From Meloidogyne chitwoodi (taxonomy: Eukaryota; Nematoda; Chromadorea; Rhabditida; Meloidogynidae): 64,000 nt of DNA. A model generated the notes under the pieces. It did not search any database, was not told the origin of the DNA, and was given only the letters and a program-made list of their open reading frames with translations. The DNA lies in NCBI GenBank assembly GCA_015183035.1, contig JACZZP010000008.1, positions 930,001-994,000 of the forward strand. The letters are read 5' to 3'. This document shows positions 12,357-23,666 of the stretch, piece after piece. The first letter of the stretch is position 1. Each line of letters opens with the position of its first letter. The translations under genes were made by a program, and so were the position numbers.

Positions 12357-12684
12357 ATTTTTGATGAAGGATAATACATATTGGTATATTATTGTTTTTT
12401 CCGCTTTGATATTTATTAATATTGCCTTTAACTTTGAGGTTTATAACTCATAAATTAAAATTGAAAAGCTTTTTTTTGGCATGATGGTCACAATGTGTTG
12501 AGTCAGTTCCTCAAAGTAAAATATATTATTTCCGGGCCTTTTCTCATTTTGATTATTTATAATGTTATACTTAAAAATCTTTTGTTTAAATTATTTGTGA
12601 TAATTTATATTTAACTTTATTTGATTTGTTTTTTAACTTAAATAATTAGTTTTTTTTAAATTTTTTTAATCTTTATTTTTTAAA
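12357..12684. other. spacer between TMX1 and HDAC11
   Basis: This 328-base gap has no frame. It holds a few mixed-composition stretches (12440-12540), then a run of AT-rich sequence before the next start. Both neighbours are on the plus strand. Confidence 0.4.
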
Positions 12685-14067
12685 ATGTCATTTACTAATA
12701 TTATATCCGAAGATCAAAATATTCCAACTTCTTCACAAACAAATCCACCTCGTTTTTCTCATCTTTACTCGCAATCAGAACAACTTAAACAAAATCAGTG
12801 TCCTATAGTATATACAAATGAATATAATATTAGCTTCTTTGGTATTGAGAAATTGCATCCATTTGATTCAAAAAAATGGGGAAGAGTGTTTCAGTTTCTC
12901 GTTGGTGATTTTATTTTTTTATTTAAAAATTAAATTATTTAAATATCAGATAGTGGGTATTTGAGTAAAGAAGCTATTGTTCAACCTAAAGAAATTAAAA
13001 AAAAAGATTTGTTATTTGTTCATTCTCAAAGATATTTATTTTCTCTTCACTCAACAATTCGACTTGCTTTTATTTTGGAAGTTTGTTTGGTTATACCCTT
13101 TCCTTCATGTTTAGTTAATCGACTTGTATTGCGACCACTCAGGTTCAGACTTTTTTCTTTTTATTTTCAATTTATTAAGGTTTCAAACGGGTGGTTCTAT
13201 TCTCGCTGGAAGATTAGCACTTCAACATGGTTGGTCAATTAATATTGGAGGTGGTTTTCACCACGCTAGCGAAAACGGAGGCGGTGGTTTTTGTGTTTAT
13301 GCTGACATTACATTGTTAATTAAAATTTTATTAAAGGATGGTTTGATTAAAAAAGCAATGATTGTTGATTTGGATGCTCATCAAGTTTTTTTTATTTTAA
13401 AAATAATTTAACATTTTTAAGGGTAATGGACATGAAAATGATTTTACTGGGGATAGACGAGTTTATATAATTGACTTCTACAATGAAAACATTTATCCTA
13501 AAGATGAATCAGCCAAAAGTATTTTTTTACCTTTTTTGTTAGTTAATTTTTTGAAATTACTTAATTATAAATTTTCGAATTAAAACTGACGAAAACCCTC
13601 AACAAAATTTTAACAACCTTTTATCTTTTAGAAGGAATTTCAAGACCTGTTCCTCTTCAAATCGGCACTAGTGATGAATATTATCTTTTACGATTAGGAG
13701 AAGAATTGTATTCGGCATTTTCAGAATTTTCTCCTCAATTAGTTGTTTACGTGGCTGGCACAGATTCACTTTCTGGCGATCCTTTGGGACTTTTACGAAT
13801 CTCCCCACAGGTATTTTTTATTGATTAGTTTTCTAATTTTTATTTTTTAATTATAGGGAATTGTTCAAAGAGATGAGCTAGTATTTAAAGCAGCTAGACA
13901 ACGTGGAATACCTATTGTTATGGTAATTAATTTAATTAATTAATTTTTTACAATTTTTAAAATATTATTTTTAGCTTACAAGTGGAGGTTATACACAGAG
14001 AACAGCTAGAGTTATTGCTGATTCAATAATTAATTTAAATTCTGTTGGACTTATTGAACTACGATAA
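12685..14067 (+). CDS. HDAC11: class IV histone deacetylase, HDAC11-like
   Basis: The exons read through as one HDAC domain of about 340 residues with hardly any extra sequence, as in HDAC11. Landmarks in order: PIVYTNEYNISFFGIEKLHP, FVHSQRYLFSL, QTGGSILAGRLALQHGW, the catalytic GGGFHHASENGGGGFCVYAD, the zinc-ligand segment IVDLDAHQGNGHE, VYVAGTDSLSGDPLG, and LTSGGYTQRTARVIADSI. Zinc ligands (DLDAH and the D of AGTD) and the paired His are kept. The usual NAGTD is VAGTD here. The start at 12685 adds about 35 Ser/Gln-rich residues before the domain. HDAC11 removes long-chain fatty acyl groups better than acetyl groups. The gap to TANGO2 is only 139 bases on the same strand. Confidence 0.94.
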
Positions 14068-14205
14068 AATTAAATTATTTATTTTTTTTTGATATAAATT
14101 ATAATATTTTGAAATTAATAAAAATTTATAAATTTAATTTACATATAATTTTTTAATAAAAAATAAATATTTTTTTATTTTAATTTTATTTTTAATAATT
14201 TAAGA

Positions 14206-15642
14206 ATGTGTATTACTTTTCTTATAAATTATGCTGCTGCTGAACATTTAATTTTAAGGAGATTTAAATTAATATTGTTAAATAATAGAGATGAAGGTTT
14301 GTAATAAATTGTTCCTTTTATTTATTAAAAATTAATTTAGAATTTTCTCGTCCTACTTCTGCATTGTCATGGTCTAATGGAATTTTGGCAGGTATTTATT
14401 AATAATTTTATAAATATGGAAAAACATTTAATGTAAAAAGGCTGGAGAATTAGAACTTTCACGGGCAAACCTATTAATCACGGTCAGTCTAACGCCTTAA
14501 CCACTCGGCCATTATTATTCGCAAGCATTAACCTATTATCCTTATTGTTAGGTTAATGATGAAATATTTTCGAGTTAAATTATTTTTCAGCTTATTTTTT
14601 ACATTTTTTTGAAATATTTTAAATAAGAATTTATTAATTTAAAAAATTTTTTTTAATAGGTAGAGATGAATATGAAAAAGTGAATGGTACTTGGCTTGGA
14701 ATTGACAAAAAAGGAAGAATTGGAAATTTATTATCAATAACAGAACCAAAAAATATTTCACAATTAAAAGCACCAAGCAGAGGTTTTTTTAACTAATAAA
14801 TATATTTATTTAATTATTTTTATATAGGAAATTTAGTTACAAATTATTTGATGGGACAAACTTCAGCTAAAAATTATCTTTATCAACTTGGAGGAGAAAA
14901 ATATAAAGAATTTAATGGTTTTCAAATTATTGCATTAGAACGGTTGTTTTTTATCAAATTAAATTTATTTATAAATTTTTAGTATAGGAGATTTTTATGA
15001 GCTTTATTCTTATACAAATAGATTAGAATTTTCTGATCCTGTTCAATGGCCTAAAGGTTTCTTTTAATAAAATAATTATTTTAAAATATTTTTTTAGGTA
15101 TTTATTGTTTTGGTAATAGTCCTAGAAGTATTCCTTTCAAAAAAGTAATTTATGGAGAAAAACTTTTTTGTTCATTAATTGAACAACTTTCTAAAAAAGA
15201 AGATAATAATTTTACTGAAGAAGATTTGATAAATAAACTTTTTGAAATTGCTTCTAATCGTGAAATGTTTTTTTTTTAATTTTTAAATTTATTTTAATTT
15301 ATTTAGTAATTTTCCTGATGAACAAATACATCTCCAAACAGGTTCTTCTCCTTTAAACACAGACTATAAAATTTTATGTTCAATTTTTGTTGATGGACAT
15401 TTACAGGGAAGAAATTATGGAACAAAGTTTTTTAATTAATTAATTAAAAAATAAATATTTAAATAAATAAATATATTTATTTAAATAAATAAATATATTA
15501 AAAAAGGTCAACTTCAATAATTCTTGTTGATAAAGAAAATAATGTAACTTTTCATGAGAGACGTGTACTTGATATTTCTAAATCTATGAATGATCCAACA
15601 AAATGGGAATATTCTGTAGAAAGATTTTTAATAGAAAAATAA
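14206..15642 (+). CDS. TANGO2: TANGO2 homologue (NRDE family)
   Basis: The protein begins at the second codon with Cys (MCITFLINY) and contains the eponymous NNRDE motif, as the family requires: LLNNRDEEFSRPTSALSW, then NGTWLGIDKKGRIGNLLS. Later blocks GIYCFGNSPRSIPFKKVIYG and SSPLNTDYKILCSIFVDG, and the closing SIILVDKENNVTFHERR, match TANGO2 throughout its length of about 280 residues. Worm TANGO2 homologues (hrg-9, hrg-10) mobilise heme from storage or lysosome-related organelles, and human TANGO2 loss causes a metabolic crisis syndrome. Nematodes cannot make heme, so the function is relevant here. Introns are 40-60 bases except the second (about 270), which carries a tRNA-like relic. The gene follows HDAC11 closely and could be co-transcribed with it. 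Confidence 0.93.
14440..14525 (-). pseudogene. tRNA-like relic (Ser-type or tRNA-derived SINE) in a TANGO2 intron
   Basis: On the minus strand the sequence reads TGGCCGAGTGGTTAAGGCG, a textbook D-arm/A-box of a class II (Ser/Leu) tRNA. Then come a disordered anticodon region, a variable-arm-like GGTTTGCCC, and a degenerate B-box/T-arm (AGTTCTAATTC). The anticodon stem does not pair well and the T stem has a mismatch, so this is a decayed copy. It lies antisense in the second intron of TANGO2. A short hairpin (ATTAACCT...AGGTTAAT) follows at about 14527-14556. Confidence 0.7.
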
Positions 15643-16352
15643 TAAATTTAAAAAAAAAAGACATATTTTATTTCCAACAATTTATAGTCAATTATTAAAT
15701 ATTGTAGTATTCATTGATATTTTTATTGTTGTAATATTAATTATTTTCTTTTCTTTATTAAATTAAATCATTTTATTTTTAGATTTGTGTCAAAAATATT
15801 AAATTAAAAATTAATTAAATATTTGTTTTAAAATTAATTTAAAAATATTTTTTAAATATTTAAATTAAAAAATAATTTAATTTTCATTTAAAAATAAACC
15901 AATTTTTTGTTTTTAATTTTTACCACATGTGAAGAGATTAATAGGTAAATAAATATTAAAATAAACTGATAAAAATTGTTTATAAAGAAAATCTTTTTTT
16001 GATTAATTATAATTAATTAATTAATTAATTTTCTTCTATTATTTATTAATAAATCTCTTCCCAAAATATATTTTATTTATTTTTTAAACTTTCCTCTTTT
16101 TTAAATGTCATCATCTTTTTATATAAAATTGATAAATATATTAAATAAATATATATATTTTTTATTTATTTAAATTTTATTATTATTTTATTGATAATAA
16201 ACCTTAGGTCGGGGAACCCCTCCTCTCTCCTAAAAAATAAAATAAAATGACATGTCTATATAATCTTTTATTATTTATTATTTTAATAATATTATTATTT
16301 TATTTATATTTAAAGTAAATATAAATATTAAAATATTAAATTAAATTAATTA
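15643..16352. other. AT-rich intergenic spacer
   Basis: This is mostly A/T homopolymer-like sequence. The only compositional island is near 16206-16230 (GGTCGGGGAACCCCTCC), which contains a GGGGAACCCC palindrome. No open reading frame is supported. Confidence 0.4.
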
Positions 16353-17508
16353 ATGCCTTATTTTGCAATTATTTTAATTATTTTATTATTTTATATAATG
16401 CCTATTTTATTATTAACTCAAAATATTGAACAAAATTATAAATTAAATAATAATAATATTGTAAGAAATTTTTAAATTATTAAAATTAAAAAGAAAATAT
16501 ATTTTTTATTTTTTATACTCTTATTAGAGGAAAAAATTAAAATTAAAAAATATTTTAATTTTAGAATTCAAAAAATCTTCTCTACAAATTTATTGAAAAA
16601 AGAAAAGAACAAAAAATATTATTAAAAGAAAAATTAATAAAAATAAAAGAAGAAAATAATTTAAAAAATAATAAAAATATAATTATTGAAGAAGAAAAAG
16701 AACAAAAAAATGGTAAAATTATTAATTTTAAATATTTTTTTAATTTATTAAATTAATTAATGTACTCAAAATTATTTTTTAAAAAAAACTGATAATAATA
16801 AATTAAAAAAAAAAGTACTCAAAATATTTATTTATTTTTAAATATTTTCTTATCTTTTTTATTTTTTATTATTTACTAAAAATAGAATATTTAATTTAAT
16901 TTTTTATTTATTATTTATTTTAAGAAGGAATTTCTCAATTAATTTGTCAATTTTTTGTTTTTGGAATTCTTTTTGGAGCTGTTTGTTCAATATCAGCATT
17001 TTCATGTATTTTTCGTTCAAGAAATAATTCTAGAAGAAATAATTTAATTTTTAATGGAGAAACAGCTTTAGAAGAAATTAATTTAAATAGTAAATTAATA
17101 AAAAGAATATATTTATTTATTTTTAAAATATTTATATATTAGAATGGAGGGTTTCCCTAAAAAATTATAATATCAAAAATAATCCAATTTTTTGGAAAGA
17201 GAAAAAAAATAGGGAAATTCCCCCCAAAAAAAGAATAATAATTTTTATTAAAAATATTTTATTTATTTATAGGGTTAACACATACAAGAGAACCATTTTC
17301 ACCAAATAAACCTTATTATTTAAAGGTATTTTTAATTTTAATTTTTAATTTAAATTAAATATTAAAGATTGATGAAAAAGGTTTATTTTATGCTTGTCCA
17401 TTAAAAGAAAAAGAAATAATACCTCCATTACCTAATTATTTAGAAGCTTGTCAAATGCCAACAGCTACAAATTGGGCATTAAATGATATTAAAGCTAATC
17501 CTGTTTAA
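16353..17508 (+). CDS. predicted membrane protein, nematode orphan
   Basis: Five exons assemble in frame. Residues 1-25 are a hydrophobic segment (MPYFAIILIILLFYIMPILL) that could be a signal anchor. A charged Lys/Glu/Asn-rich coiled region follows, then a second, clear membrane helix (ICQFFVFGILFGAVCSISAF) with a Cys/Arg stop-transfer flank (CIFRSRN). After that comes a short tail ending CQMPTATNWALNDIKANPV, with the stop at 17506-17508. The last two exons (THTREPFSPNKPYYLK and the Pro-rich C-terminus) are compositionally richer than their surroundings, which supports coding. The third exon has an AAGAAG tandem acceptor that could include or omit one residue. No family is recognised and no function is suggested. 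Total length is about 210 residues. Confidence 0.6.
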
Positions 17509-18818
17509 ATTTAAAAAAGAATATTATTTACTTCATTTCTCTTTTTATTTGTTGCCTCATTTTTAAATTATTATTTTATTTATTATAATATGCCATTTTA
17601 TTTAATTAATTTTATTTGTATTTTTTTAAATTTTGGCATAATAAAAATTAAAAAAAACAATATTTTATTATTTATTCAAAAAAAAAAGAAAAATTCTCTA
17701 TTATTTTAATATAAACAAAATACTTTTTTATAAATAAATAAATATTATTTATTTACAAATAAATAGGAAAAGAATATATTTTAATTGAACTTTAGTAGTC
17801 ATTTGTTTTTTATTTATTTATTTATTTTTAATTTTATTTTATCTACATTGACTGGTAAAATAAAAATATTTTTATTTTCTTTTTATTCTCTCAAACATTT
17901 CTATGCTTTTCCTCTTTTTTCAATCAATTTTAAGTCTTTTATTTATTTTTATATTGACAAAAATAAAAAATATATTTATTTATTTTTTGATTGTTTACTT
18001 CTTTTTTTAATTAAAAGTCTCAAATAATTTATTTCTTTTATTTATTTAATGTCCAATTCTTTATATATTTTTAATGTATATATTTTTAAATAAATTAAAA
18101 ATAATGCTTTAAATTAAATATTTTTATTTTAAAAATTAAATATATTATTATTATTAAATATTATTTTATATTATTTAATTTAAAAAAGAAAACATTTAAT
18201 CCAAAAATAACAATAAAAATAGGAAATCATTTCCTCTTCTGTTTAACATCTTTTCCTTTTTTTAAAAAAAATAAAGTTTGGTTTTACTTTTATTTTTGTT
18301 CTTTATTTTTTTATTTAATTTATATTTTTTATCAATTTATTTGAAAAAATGTGTTAAACAAAAATAATTAATTTTTATTTAAAATATAAAAAAAAATAAT
18401 ATTTAATAAAATTTAAATGGCAAAAAATAAAAATATTTCCTTTTCTCATTTTCTATATTTATTTTATTAAAAATACTAAAAGAGAGTATTTATTACTAAA
18501 AATATGTATTTCAAAATTATATTTCCTTTAGTGCCCTCACATATGTTTATTTATTTATTTATTTATTAACATTTTAGTAATGAAAAAATATTTTTTTCCC
18601 TCTGTCTCAAGACATTTTTTTGCAAAAAAAGCTTCTCAAGAATGAAATTATCCAGACATTTTTTTTATTTTTTTTTCTTCGTTGGCGGTGAAAAAATATT
18701 TAATAAAAAAGATAAAATTTATTTAAAAAATTATTTTTATTATTTATTAAAATTGTTTTTTATTAATTAATATTTAATTATAAATTAATTTAATTTATTT
18801 TTTTTAAAGTTTAAAAAA
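17509..18818. other. long AT-rich intergenic spacer
   Basis: Over 1.3 kb of nearly pure A/T sequence with poly-T and ATTT runs. An 80-codon plus-strand frame at 17785-18027 is only Phe/Ile/Leu/Tyr low complexity, so I do not call it. No repeat with structure and no RNA gene are seen. Confidence 0.4.
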
Positions 18819-19333
18819 ATGCTTTTATTGGCTATTTTACTTTTAATTTGTACAATTTTATTATTAATATTTTTTATAAGTCATTGTGCTCTTTTACCAA
18901 AAAGAACAAATCCACATCCAGAATTAATTCCTTACAGTGTTGTTAAAAGTCCTAGAAAATATTCAGCATTTACTGATTATGAATATAATTATTTTAATAA
19001 TAATAGTCAGTCTTCAGCTGTTAGGTAAATTTAAATTAAATTATTTTAATAATTTAATTTAATTTAAAAGATCAATTCAATCATTAGAATATTTACATAA
19101 AAAATTAGAAGAGAGATCTAGACCAAGAAGTCATTCAATGGAAGATTCAAAACAACCAAAAAGTGATTATCTTCATCCAAAATATTCTCTTCCTCAAGGA
19201 AAATGTAATGGCCCAGATTGGGAAAATGTTTGTTTGTTTTTTTAATTTAAATTAATATTTTTTAAAGTTTCTAAGTGAAAGTGGAGTTTTACGAGCACCT
19301 TTACAATTTAATAAACAAGAAAATATATTATAA
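18819..19333 (+). CDS. small single-pass membrane protein, unrecognised
   Basis: Three exons give about 130 residues. An N-terminal hydrophobic helix (MLLLAILLLICTILLLIFF) acts as signal anchor. It is followed by SHCALLPKRTNPHPELIPYS and a cytosolic or lumenal tail rich in Ser, Arg and Tyr (KLEERSRPRSHSMEDSKQPK), ending GVLRAPLQFNKQENIL. Both introns are short and keep phase. The RSRPRSHS segment could be phosphorylated, which is inference. Codon use and Pro/Ser content differ sharply from the surrounding A/T desert, which supports a real gene. No family resemblance is evident. Confidence 0.6.
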
Positions 19334-19707
19334 TAAATTAATTTATTTATTTTTAAATAATAGAGAGAGCTCATTATTATTAATTTATTTTTTATATTTA
19401 ATTAATTATTTTATTTATTTATTATATTTAATTAATTAATTAATATATTCTTTTTATAATTAAATAAAATAATTATTCTTTTTCTTTAAAATTAAATATT
19501 TAACAAAAATAAACATAAAATAATATTATCATTCTAAAAGAAAATAATAATAATATATAAGTACTTTTTCATGGCCAGGAAAAATCATCAAAAAAATTAT
19601 TTGTAAAAAAGGGTAAATACCCGAAAATTAAAAAATATTTATTAATTTAAATATAATAATTTGGTCATCTCAAAATTCTCTCCTAAATTTTTAAATAAAA
19701 AAAAAAG
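19334..19707. other. convergent 3' spacer
   Basis: AT-rich region between the small membrane-protein gene (plus) and the end of WDR20 (minus). It should contain both polyadenylation regions. Nothing else is seen. Confidence 0.4.
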
Positions 19708-22614
19708 TCAAACACAGGTACTAGCAAAATTATCAGAAGAGAGACGTTGTTGACATTCATTATTTAAACAATCTGTAATTAATTGATTTTGTTGATAATT
19801 AATTGTTGTTGAGGAATGTCTATTGTTGTCGCCCTAAAAAATAATTAATTAAAATTCAAAAAAATTAAAAAAAAAAATATTTTAAATAACTGTCGGATAT
19901 ATTGCTGAGCATTTGGTCTTATCCAAATACAAATATAATCTTCTTGGCATGAAATAACAACACAATCTTCTCTAAAATGTAAAGATCCCAACCGGCCATT
20001 TGCTACCTTTTTTAAAAAAAAAATAATTTTTTTTTAATTTTTTACAAAAATTAATTTTTCTAACCTTTTTGCAAAGAATAGGTTCTATTACAGGTATTTC
20101 TTCAATTCTTGGACATTGTGGTGTACCAAAAAGTTTAGTAGCAAAGGAAGGGCAATCTTCACGTTTAAGTGTTCCATCAACAGAATGGGCACCACTAGAA
20201 GAAATTCCTCCATTTTGACGATTATTTCTAAATTAATTTTAAGTTTTTAATTAAAAATTATTTTACTTGTCATTATTTCCAGTCAGACGAGAACCAATAC
20301 TTAATCCTCTTTTATGAAGTCGCCTAAATCTGCCTCCTCCTCCATTTTTTAATTTCTCAGATTTTAAAGTATTGCCATTCTTTTCATTCTTAATTATTAT
20401 TTTAATAAAAATTAAATTTAAAAAATACTTCTTTAAGAGGAAATGTAATAGAATTGTCAATGCCAATTGGAATTACAGTTGTATTATTATTATTATTTTT
20501 TTGATTTATTTCTAATGGAGAAATGGATGGAGACAAAGCTCCAACAGGTGAAGAAACTTCAGTTTGAATATCTAATAAATTACGAGAAGTTCTGCTATAA
20601 CAACTATTTGAAAGAAGAATATCATCTGAGATATCCCAAAGGGATAGCTAAAGAAAATATAAAAATAAATCTTAAAAAATAATTATTACCTGACAATCGT
20701 GTCCAACAGTACCTATTCGATAGATAAGTCGAAATTGAGAATTAATTTCCCCTTCTTGATTATCTTCATCAAAAACTGAATAATTTGGAATAGAAGACGA
20801 ACAGCTAGCAGCAACCCCATCATAAAAATCAGAATTCAAAGTTGGTCCATATCCATTTTGGTCAAGATGGTGGACTCCACACGAATTTTGAGAGTAATTC
20901 AAACCACATAAAAAAATTTTTAATAATAAAAAAATAAAACAATTTTTTAAATTACCGGTATGAACCATTAGCGAAGTATTTGCAGTAGAAGACAACAAAA
21001 TTTCGTCTGTCATTGTTGACTCATCATAAATATTATCATTTTGTGAAAGAGAAGAGATAGCAGGAGAGGCATAATAGTCAAATTCAATTTCAGAAATCCA
21101 AGATTTATGTCCCTGTCCTCGGCAAACAACCCGATCTTTTTAAATATTAAAATAGAATAATATTTCAAATTTGGTAGTTTTAAAAAATTTTCCTCCTCCA
21201 TTCTTTAAAAATTAAATTGTCAGAGAAGCAGGTCAAAAAAACAATTTAGTGAAATTATTACGAATTTTAAAATCAAAATGGAGTGGCAGTTCTCAAGTAT
21301 TAACAAAATTATTTTCTTTTACTTATAAACAATTACTTTCTGTTACGGAATAAAGCGAAAGAAGATCATCCTCTCCACCCGTGGCAATGTATCGCAAGTC
21401 TGGACTCCAAGCCAGACACAAAAGACCTCCAAAATAAGAACGCATACAGCCAATAAGATCCATTGTTTGCCAATTAAAAATTCGTAAAAACCCATCCTTT
21501 AGAAAGTAAAATATTGAAATAAAAAAATTATCTCATACTTGACTGACGGTCGCAAGAAAATTAGAAGTAGAACCAGAAAATTCAAAAGAATTAATTGCTC
21601 CATTGCCAATTTGCCATCGATTAACAGGATTTCGGCTGACTTTTGATTTACAGGTAAAAACAGTAAAACAATCACCCTGACAAAGTTAAGAATTTTGAAA
21701 AATATTAAAAATACTAATTTACTTGTTTAAGAACTTGGTAAGAAGGAGTTACTGTAGAAGAATCAAGCTCATCATTGTATAACTGAAAGTGAAAAACTAA
21801 TAAAAAGTTTTAAATAAAACTAACGTAAAGATTGCCACTAGAATGTGAAGCTACAAAAAACGAACGACCATCAGGAATCCACCGCAAACATGTAACTGCT
21901 GTTCGATCAATTTGTCTTTCTTCATTAAAAAGTTTAGAATTCGGCATCTCTTTTTGTTGTGGATCAATTAATTGAATTTGCCCCGCAGAGAATCCAATTA
22001 ACAATAAACAAGAAGAAGACGAAACGTTTACTTTATTGAAATCATGGCAAGTCGGAAATGTGCCTTTGTAAACTCGTTTGTCAACTATTTTTGCTGTGTC
22101 AGCCATTTCATTGATTCCACTAAATATTAAACAATTTAGCATCAACTAAACTTACATTTCAAACAAATGGCAAATTTAAAATGTTACCTATAATCAAAAA
22201 CGTAAATCTCTCTTCCAATATTGAGACAAATTCGTTCTATATAATTTGCTGATTTCAAAGGAGATGAATAATTGTCAAATGAATCAGAATTTGCAGCATA
22301 TTTGTTTGAAGTGGAAGGCAATGGTTCTTCTACATAATTTACATTCTTTTTAGGGGTTTTTAGGAAGGAAATGCGTACAGGAGAATTACAAACTGGGCCA
22401 GCCATCTAAAAGAAAAATTAATTATAAATAAAATTAAAAAAACCTGTGTTGGCATCCTATTAGTCCGAAAATATTCATTAGCATTTGTTACTTGGCGATA
22501 AACACCTTCGGGTAAATTAAAATTTGTACGAATTGGCAATTGCTCCACAGCATTAATTGGTTCAGGAACAACAGTGTTGTAGCCGTAAATAGGAGCATGC
22601 ATCATATAGCACAT
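19708..22614 (-). CDS. WDR20: WDR20-like WD40 protein, cofactor of USP12/USP46 deubiquitinases
   Basis: The protein follows WDR20/DMWD along its whole length. The N-terminal extension (LPEGVYRQVTNANEYFRTNR) leads to ISFLKTPKK, ICLNIGREIYVFDY, and IVDKRVYKGTFPTCHDFN. The WD blocks are LLLIGFSAGQIQLIDP, SKLFNEERQIDRTAVTCLRW, VLKQGDCFTVFTCKSK, ATVSQDGFLRIFNWQ, SYFGGLLCLAWSPDLRYIAT and GGEDDLLSLYSV, then RVVCRGQGHKSWISEIEFD. A Ser-rich insert separates the last blades (IGTVGHDCQLSLWDIS), and the end carries VVISCQEDYICIWIRP. Human WDR20 activates USP12 and USP46 by binding the fingers region; WDR-20 does the same for USP-46 in worms. The start at 22614 (MCYMMHAPIYGYN) is the first ATG of the first exon. 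Length is about 640 residues. Assignment is firm. Confidence 0.93.
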
Positions 22615-23050
22615 TCACATGAGAATAATAAATTGTACTTCGAATGAATTTAAAAAAAATAATTAGCCTATTATACAAAGAACAATAATTAAACTTGTCG
22701 ATATTAAACAAACATCTCTAAAGTAAAAACCGTAATTTTTATAAATTATTAAAATTAGATTGATTTGTAAAAAATAGTTTCGGCTGGTAACAAATCTGAC
22801 AACTTATGAAAGCTCAAGCTTGAGCAAAATAAATAGTGTGTAAAATGATGAGTGACATATTTTTTTAAATACTAGGTCAGACACAAGAATCTGCCGTCAT
22901 TTTCAACACACTAAATTTTTATTAAAAATAGGATAAAATTACAAAATTAGATATAATGCCCAATTACATAATTAAAAATTAAATTTTCTTCGCTAAATAA
23001 ATAAATATTATTTTTTCTTGATTAATTTAAGTTATTATTTCAGTTAAGAA
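22615..23050. promoter_or_regulatory. divergent intergenic region, WDR20 and RG-rich gene
   Basis: This 436-base gap between genes facing away from each other should hold both promoters. It contains a mixed-composition patch (22780-22910) and an AT-rich approach to the plus-strand start. No defined motif is called. Confidence 0.4.
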
Positions 23051-23526
23051 ATGGAAGATCAAATAATTTTATCAACAGAAGATAAGGATTCAACATCTAC
23101 AGAAAGTAAAGCTCCTAATGTATCCACGTCTTTAGAAGAAAATTCTAAATTAGTTTCTAATTCCGATATTTCTATTTATGTTGCTCTCTTTGCATCAAGG
23201 TTAATTTTATTTTATTAGAAAATATTAGCTTATTTTAAAGGTATACAAATGATGATCAAGAATATAAACGAGCGGCTGTTACTATTTCGCGTGAACCAAT
23301 TTGTATTTCACCTTGGGGACCGCGGCGATCACATTTTGATGAATCAGACCGTTTTGATTCAAGAAGGAATCGGGAATATGAAATTAATGATGGAAATGCT
23401 GGCCGCGATAGAAACTCTGCTAATAGGAATTGGTGTCGTAGACCTCATTGGAGAGGTAGGGGAAATAGAGATGGAAATTTTAATGTTCGAAGTGATTATA
23501 GAAAATCATCAGAAAATGGAAATTGA
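23051..23526 (+). CDS. small Arg/Gly/Asn-rich protein, probable RNA-binding type
   Basis: Two exons join across an Arg codon (split AG|G). The product has about 137 residues. The first half is acidic and Ser/Thr-rich (ILSTEDKDSTSTESKAPNVS). The second contains ICISPWGPRRSHFDESDRF, then a run of Arg/Asn/Gly (RRPHWRGRGNRDGNF) typical of RG/RGG-type RNA-binding tails. A longer competing frame at 23249-23560 lacks such composition and is the shadow frame. The stop at 23524-23526 lies 140 bases before the SAE1 start on the same strand, so the two may be one transcription unit. No ortholog is recognised. Confidence 0.65.
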
Positions 23527-23666
23527 TTTTAATATTTTTTATTATGAAATAAATTTTTAAATTGTTAAATTATTTTAATTTTCTTTTGCATAGTTGTTTA
23601 ATCTTATTATTTTAATTTTATTTTTTATTTATAAATATACTAACAATAAATTGTTAGAATATTATA

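Noticed and set aside
17785..18027. 80-codon frame in A/T desert
   Set aside because: Only Phe/Leu/Ile/Tyr/Lys, as expected for random A/T-rich DNA.
23249..23560. 103-codon plus-strand frame in the RG-protein exon
   Set aside because: It is the shadow of the spliced frame, which has the RG-rich composition and a better start.
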